Positions 62,033 through 64,000 of a stretch of 64,000 nucleotides of DNA are shown in pieces. How positions within the stretch are numbered: the first letter of the stretch is position 1; the number at the start of each line of letters is the position of its first letter. The position numbers and the translations under genes are program-made. Source of the DNA: Streptomyces sp. MspMP-M5. GTDB taxonomy: Bacteria > Actinomycetota > Actinomycetes > Streptomycetales > Streptomycetaceae. Location of the stretch: contig NZ_KB891918.1 in assembly GCF_000373585.1 (NCBI RefSeq), forward strand, positions 92,124 to 156,123. The letters are read 5' to 3'. Below the pieces are notes generated by a model. It was given only the letters and a program-made list of their open reading frames with translations, was not told the DNA's origin and searched no databases.

Positions 62033-62986
62033 ATGAGCAGCAACTCCCGCCTCCGCTCCCTCGGCGACCGCGAGGTCGGCCCCGGCCGCCCCGTCTACAT
62101 CACCGGCGAGATCGGCATCAACCACAACGGCGACCTGGAGAACGCCTTCGCGCTGATCGACGCCGCCGCCGACGCCGGCTGCGACGCCGTCAAGTTCCAG
62201 AAGCGGACCCCGGAGATCTGCACCCCGCGCGACCAGTGGGACGTCGAACGCGACACCCCCTGGGGCCGGATGACCTACATCGACTACCGCCACCGCGTGG
62301 AGTTCGGCGAGGACGGCTACCGCGCCATCGACGAGTACTGCACGAAGCGCGGCATCGCGTGGTTCGCCTCCCCCTGGGACGTGGAGTCCGTCGCCTTCCT
62401 GGAGAAGTTCGACGTGCCCTGCTACAAGGTCGCCTCCGCCTCGCTCACCGACGACGAACTGCTGCGCGCCCTGCGCGCCACCGGCCGCGCCGTCGTCCTG
62501 TCGACCGGCATGTCCACCCCGAAGCAGATCCGGCACGCCGTCGAGGTCCTGGGCAGCGACAACATCGTCCTCTGCCACGCCACCAGCACCTACCCGGCCA
62601 AGGCGGAGGAGCTCAACCTCCGCATGATCCACACCCTCCAGGCCGAGTACCCCAACGTCCCGATCGGCTACAGCGGCCACGAGACCGGCCTGCAGACCAC
62701 CCTCGCCGCGGTCGCCCTCGGCGCCGCCTTCGTCGAGCGCCACATCACCCTCGACCGCGCCATGTGGGGCTCCGACCAGGCCGCCTCCGTCGAGCCGCAG
62801 GGCCTGACCCGGCTGGTCCGCGACATCCGCACCATCGAGGAGTCCCTCGGCGACGGCGTCAAGAAGGTCTACGAGAGCGAGCTCGGCCCGATGAAGAAGC
62901 TGCGCCGGGTCGCCGGCGTGGTCGCCGAGGCCGAGGCGGAAGCCGCACCGGGTGCGGACGCCGACCGCGAGCCGGCCACCGTCTGA
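62033..62986 (+). CDS. neuB: N-acetylneuraminate/Kdn synthase, no SAF domain
   Basis: 317 residues, ATG at 62033 with GAAGGA upstream. TIM-barrel NeuB: ITGEIGINHNGDLENAFALIDAA, DAVKFQKRTPE, IGYSGHETGLQTTLAAVALGA and FVERHITLDRAMWGSD. The usual C-terminal antifreeze-like (SAF) domain is missing; an Ala/Glu/Asp tail follows residue 285. Condenses PEP with ManNAc or mannose (phosphate) to sialic acid or Kdn. Confidence 0.9.
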   Translation: MSSNSRLRSLGDREVGPGRPVYITGEIGINHNGDLENAFALIDAAADAGCDAVKFQKRTPEICTPRDQWDVERDTPWGRMTYIDYRHRVEFGEDGYRAIDEYCTKRGIAWFASPWDVESVAFLEKFDVPCYKVASASLTDDELLRALRATGRAVVLSTGMSTPKQIRHAVEVLGSDNIVLCHATSTYPAKAEELNLRMIHTLQAEYPNVPIGYSGHETGLQTTLAAVALGAAFVERHITLDRAMWGSDQAASVEPQGLTRLVRDIRTIEESLGDGVKKVYESELGPMKKLRRVAGVVAEAEAEAAPGADADREPATV

Positions 62987-63014
62987 CCGACCCCCGCCGA
63001 CAGGAGTTCGCCAC

Positions 63015-64000
63015 GTGGACTCACCCGAAGGGACCCGCGCCGCAGGCGGAGCGGTCCCACCCGAGGAGACGGCGGGGACTCCCGCCCGCCGTCTCCTCGG
63101 CATCCCCCGGCAGCGCAACCGGACCGAACCCACCGGTGACGACATGACCCCCGCCCCCGTGGACACCGGCACCCTCGCCTTCGTCGAGAGCCCGGTCCAG
63201 CTGCTGAACGTCCTCGAATGGGCGCACACCGCGGCCCGCACCGGCGAGCCCGCCGCCCTCACCGTCGCCGTGCTCGCCCCGCACGACCCGATGACCCGCG
63301 GCCAGCTGCGCCGGATGGCCGAACTCGCCCGCGACGAGGGCCACACCGTGCGCTGGGAGGAGGCCCGCGGCGGTACCACCGCGCCGCTGCGCACCGTCGG
63401 CGGCCTCGTCCCGCTGCTCCGCCGGGCCCACCGGATCGTCCTCGGCGACCCGTTCTCCCGCTACGTGCAGCTGCTGCTGGGGCTGGCCCGCGCCCGCGAT
63501 CTGGTGGTGGTCGACGACGGCACCGCCACCATGGAGTTCATCGGCCAACTCGCCCGCGGGGAACGGCTGGTGCGCTGGCACCGGCACGGCGCCGGACGCG
63601 GCCCCCGCGACCTGCTCTTCGCGCCGTTCGCCGGTGCCGCCCGCCGCCGCCTCACCCCCGGCCCCGACGGCGCCCGGCGCCGCCGCACCGTCGCCCTCTT
63701 CAGCTCCATGCCGGTCGAGGTGCCCGACGGGATGGCCGTCACCGCCAACGACTTCGCCTGGACCCGCGGCCGGTTCGGCCCGCCGCGGCTGACCCGCACC
63801 GCCGACATCGTCGGCACCTCGCTCGTCGAGACCGGCGTCGTCGACACCGACCGCTATCTCGCCGCGGTCGACCGGCTGGCCCGGACCCACGGCGCCACCC
63901 GCTACTTCGCGCACCGCCGGGAGCGCGCCGGCAAGCTCCACCGGCTCGCCACCGAGACCGGACTGGAGGTGGTCCGGCCCGACCTCCCCCTCGAACTGAT
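63015..64000 (+). CDS. Polysialyltransferase-like glycosyltransferase 2 (partial)
   Basis: Runs off the window; about 328 residues seen. GTG at 63015 with CAGGAG upstream; an in-frame ATG at 63144 directly before TLAFVESPVQLLNVLEWAHT is an equally good start. LVVVDDGTATMEF (acidic-D-G) and RYFAHRRERAGKLHRL (HR in place of HP) echo the first polysialyltransferase-like protein. Likely the second polymerising or priming transferase of the nonulosonic-acid polymer. Confidence 0.7.
   Translation, partial: MDSPEGTRAAGGAVPPEETAGTPARRLLGIPRQRNRTEPTGDDMTPAPVDTGTLAFVESPVQLLNVLEWAHTAARTGEPAALTVAVLAPHDPMTRGQLRRMAELARDEGHTVRWEEARGGTTAPLRTVGGLVPLLRRAHRIVLGDPFSRYVQLLLGLARARDLVVVDDGTATMEFIGQLARGERLVRWHRHGAGRGPRDLLFAPFAGAARRRLTPGPDGARRRRTVALFSSMPVEVPDGMAVTANDFAWTRGRFGPPRLTRTADIVGTSLVETGVVDTDRYLAAVDRLARTHGATRYFAHRRERAGKLHRLATETGLEVVRPDLPLEL

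Overview
The window is high-GC actinobacterial DNA and almost certainly a Streptomyces chromosome. It has a typical Streptomyces gene complement: an SCO4848-type membrane protein beside a D-Ala-D-Ala carboxypeptidase, DUF397/XRE and DUF6879/XRE regulator modules, MocR, DMT and WXG-type genes, an sdhCDAB block, a GH20 hexosaminidase, an ECF sigma factor and a sialic-acid-like wall-polymer cluster. Many GTG starts and GTGA/ATGA couplings fit this. No rRNA or tRNA gene was seen. Comparisons with S. coelicolor are from memory and were not searched.

Layout. 1-1480 is the 5' part of an adenylation-domain synthetase of the Pls/PosA type. 1.7-4.7 kb holds a small Cys-rich protein, a FabV enoyl reductase and a trypsin-like lipoprotein. 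4.7-9.8 kb is accessory regulation: DUF397 with an XRE regulator, a HATPase operon, small proteins, and a first triad of small protein, DUF6879 protein and XRE regulator. 10.4-23.2 kb is mostly core: carboxypeptidase, YihY protein, 2H phosphoesterase, trpS, a RelE/ParE-like protein, glyA, rocD, a DMT transporter, MocR, two AhpD-like proteins, a PEP-mutase-like protein and a serine hydrolase. A 197-bp MITE-like inverted-repeat element lies at 12.9 kb, with a lone arm at 16.8 kb. 23.4-27.3 kb has two WXG-like genes, an FBP zinc protein and a hydrolase/merR pair. 27.4-33.7 kb has sdhCDAB, an OHCU decarboxylase and the hexosaminidase.

33.72-43.31 kb is a decayed integrative element bounded by 31-bp perfect direct repeats. 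The repeat is the ascending half of the hexosaminidase terminator, so insertion split that terminator. The element has paired integrase-arm-like sites at both ends, a 5'-truncated and frameshifted tyrosine integrase, broken HNH and secreted-protein genes, an EF-hand protein and a nine-gene leftward array. The array consists of a small protein, a DUF6879 protein, an XRE regulator, a DUF6415-like protein, a Nudix-like protein, a DapF-like epimerase, a D-Ala-D-Ala-ligase-like ATP-grasp protein (frameshifted), a C39-like protein and a lone MurF C-terminal domain. This peptidoglycan-precursor-like cargo is the best candidate for an undescribed system.

43.8-55.5 kb: an ECF sigma factor with a coupled membrane partner, an acyl-CoA mutase large subunit, a gluconate catabolic set (GntR, GntK, GntP), a GntR/UTRA regulator, and a flavin monooxygenase divergent from a TetR regulator with two near-identical operators. 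55.6-64.0 kb (running off the end) is a wall or capsule glycopolymer cluster: acyltransferase, polysialyltransferase-like protein, GT2, DUF6716 protein, a NeuA-phosphatase fusion, a short NeuB and a second polysialyltransferase-like protein. It most resembles the Kdn/teichulosonic-acid loci of streptomycetes.
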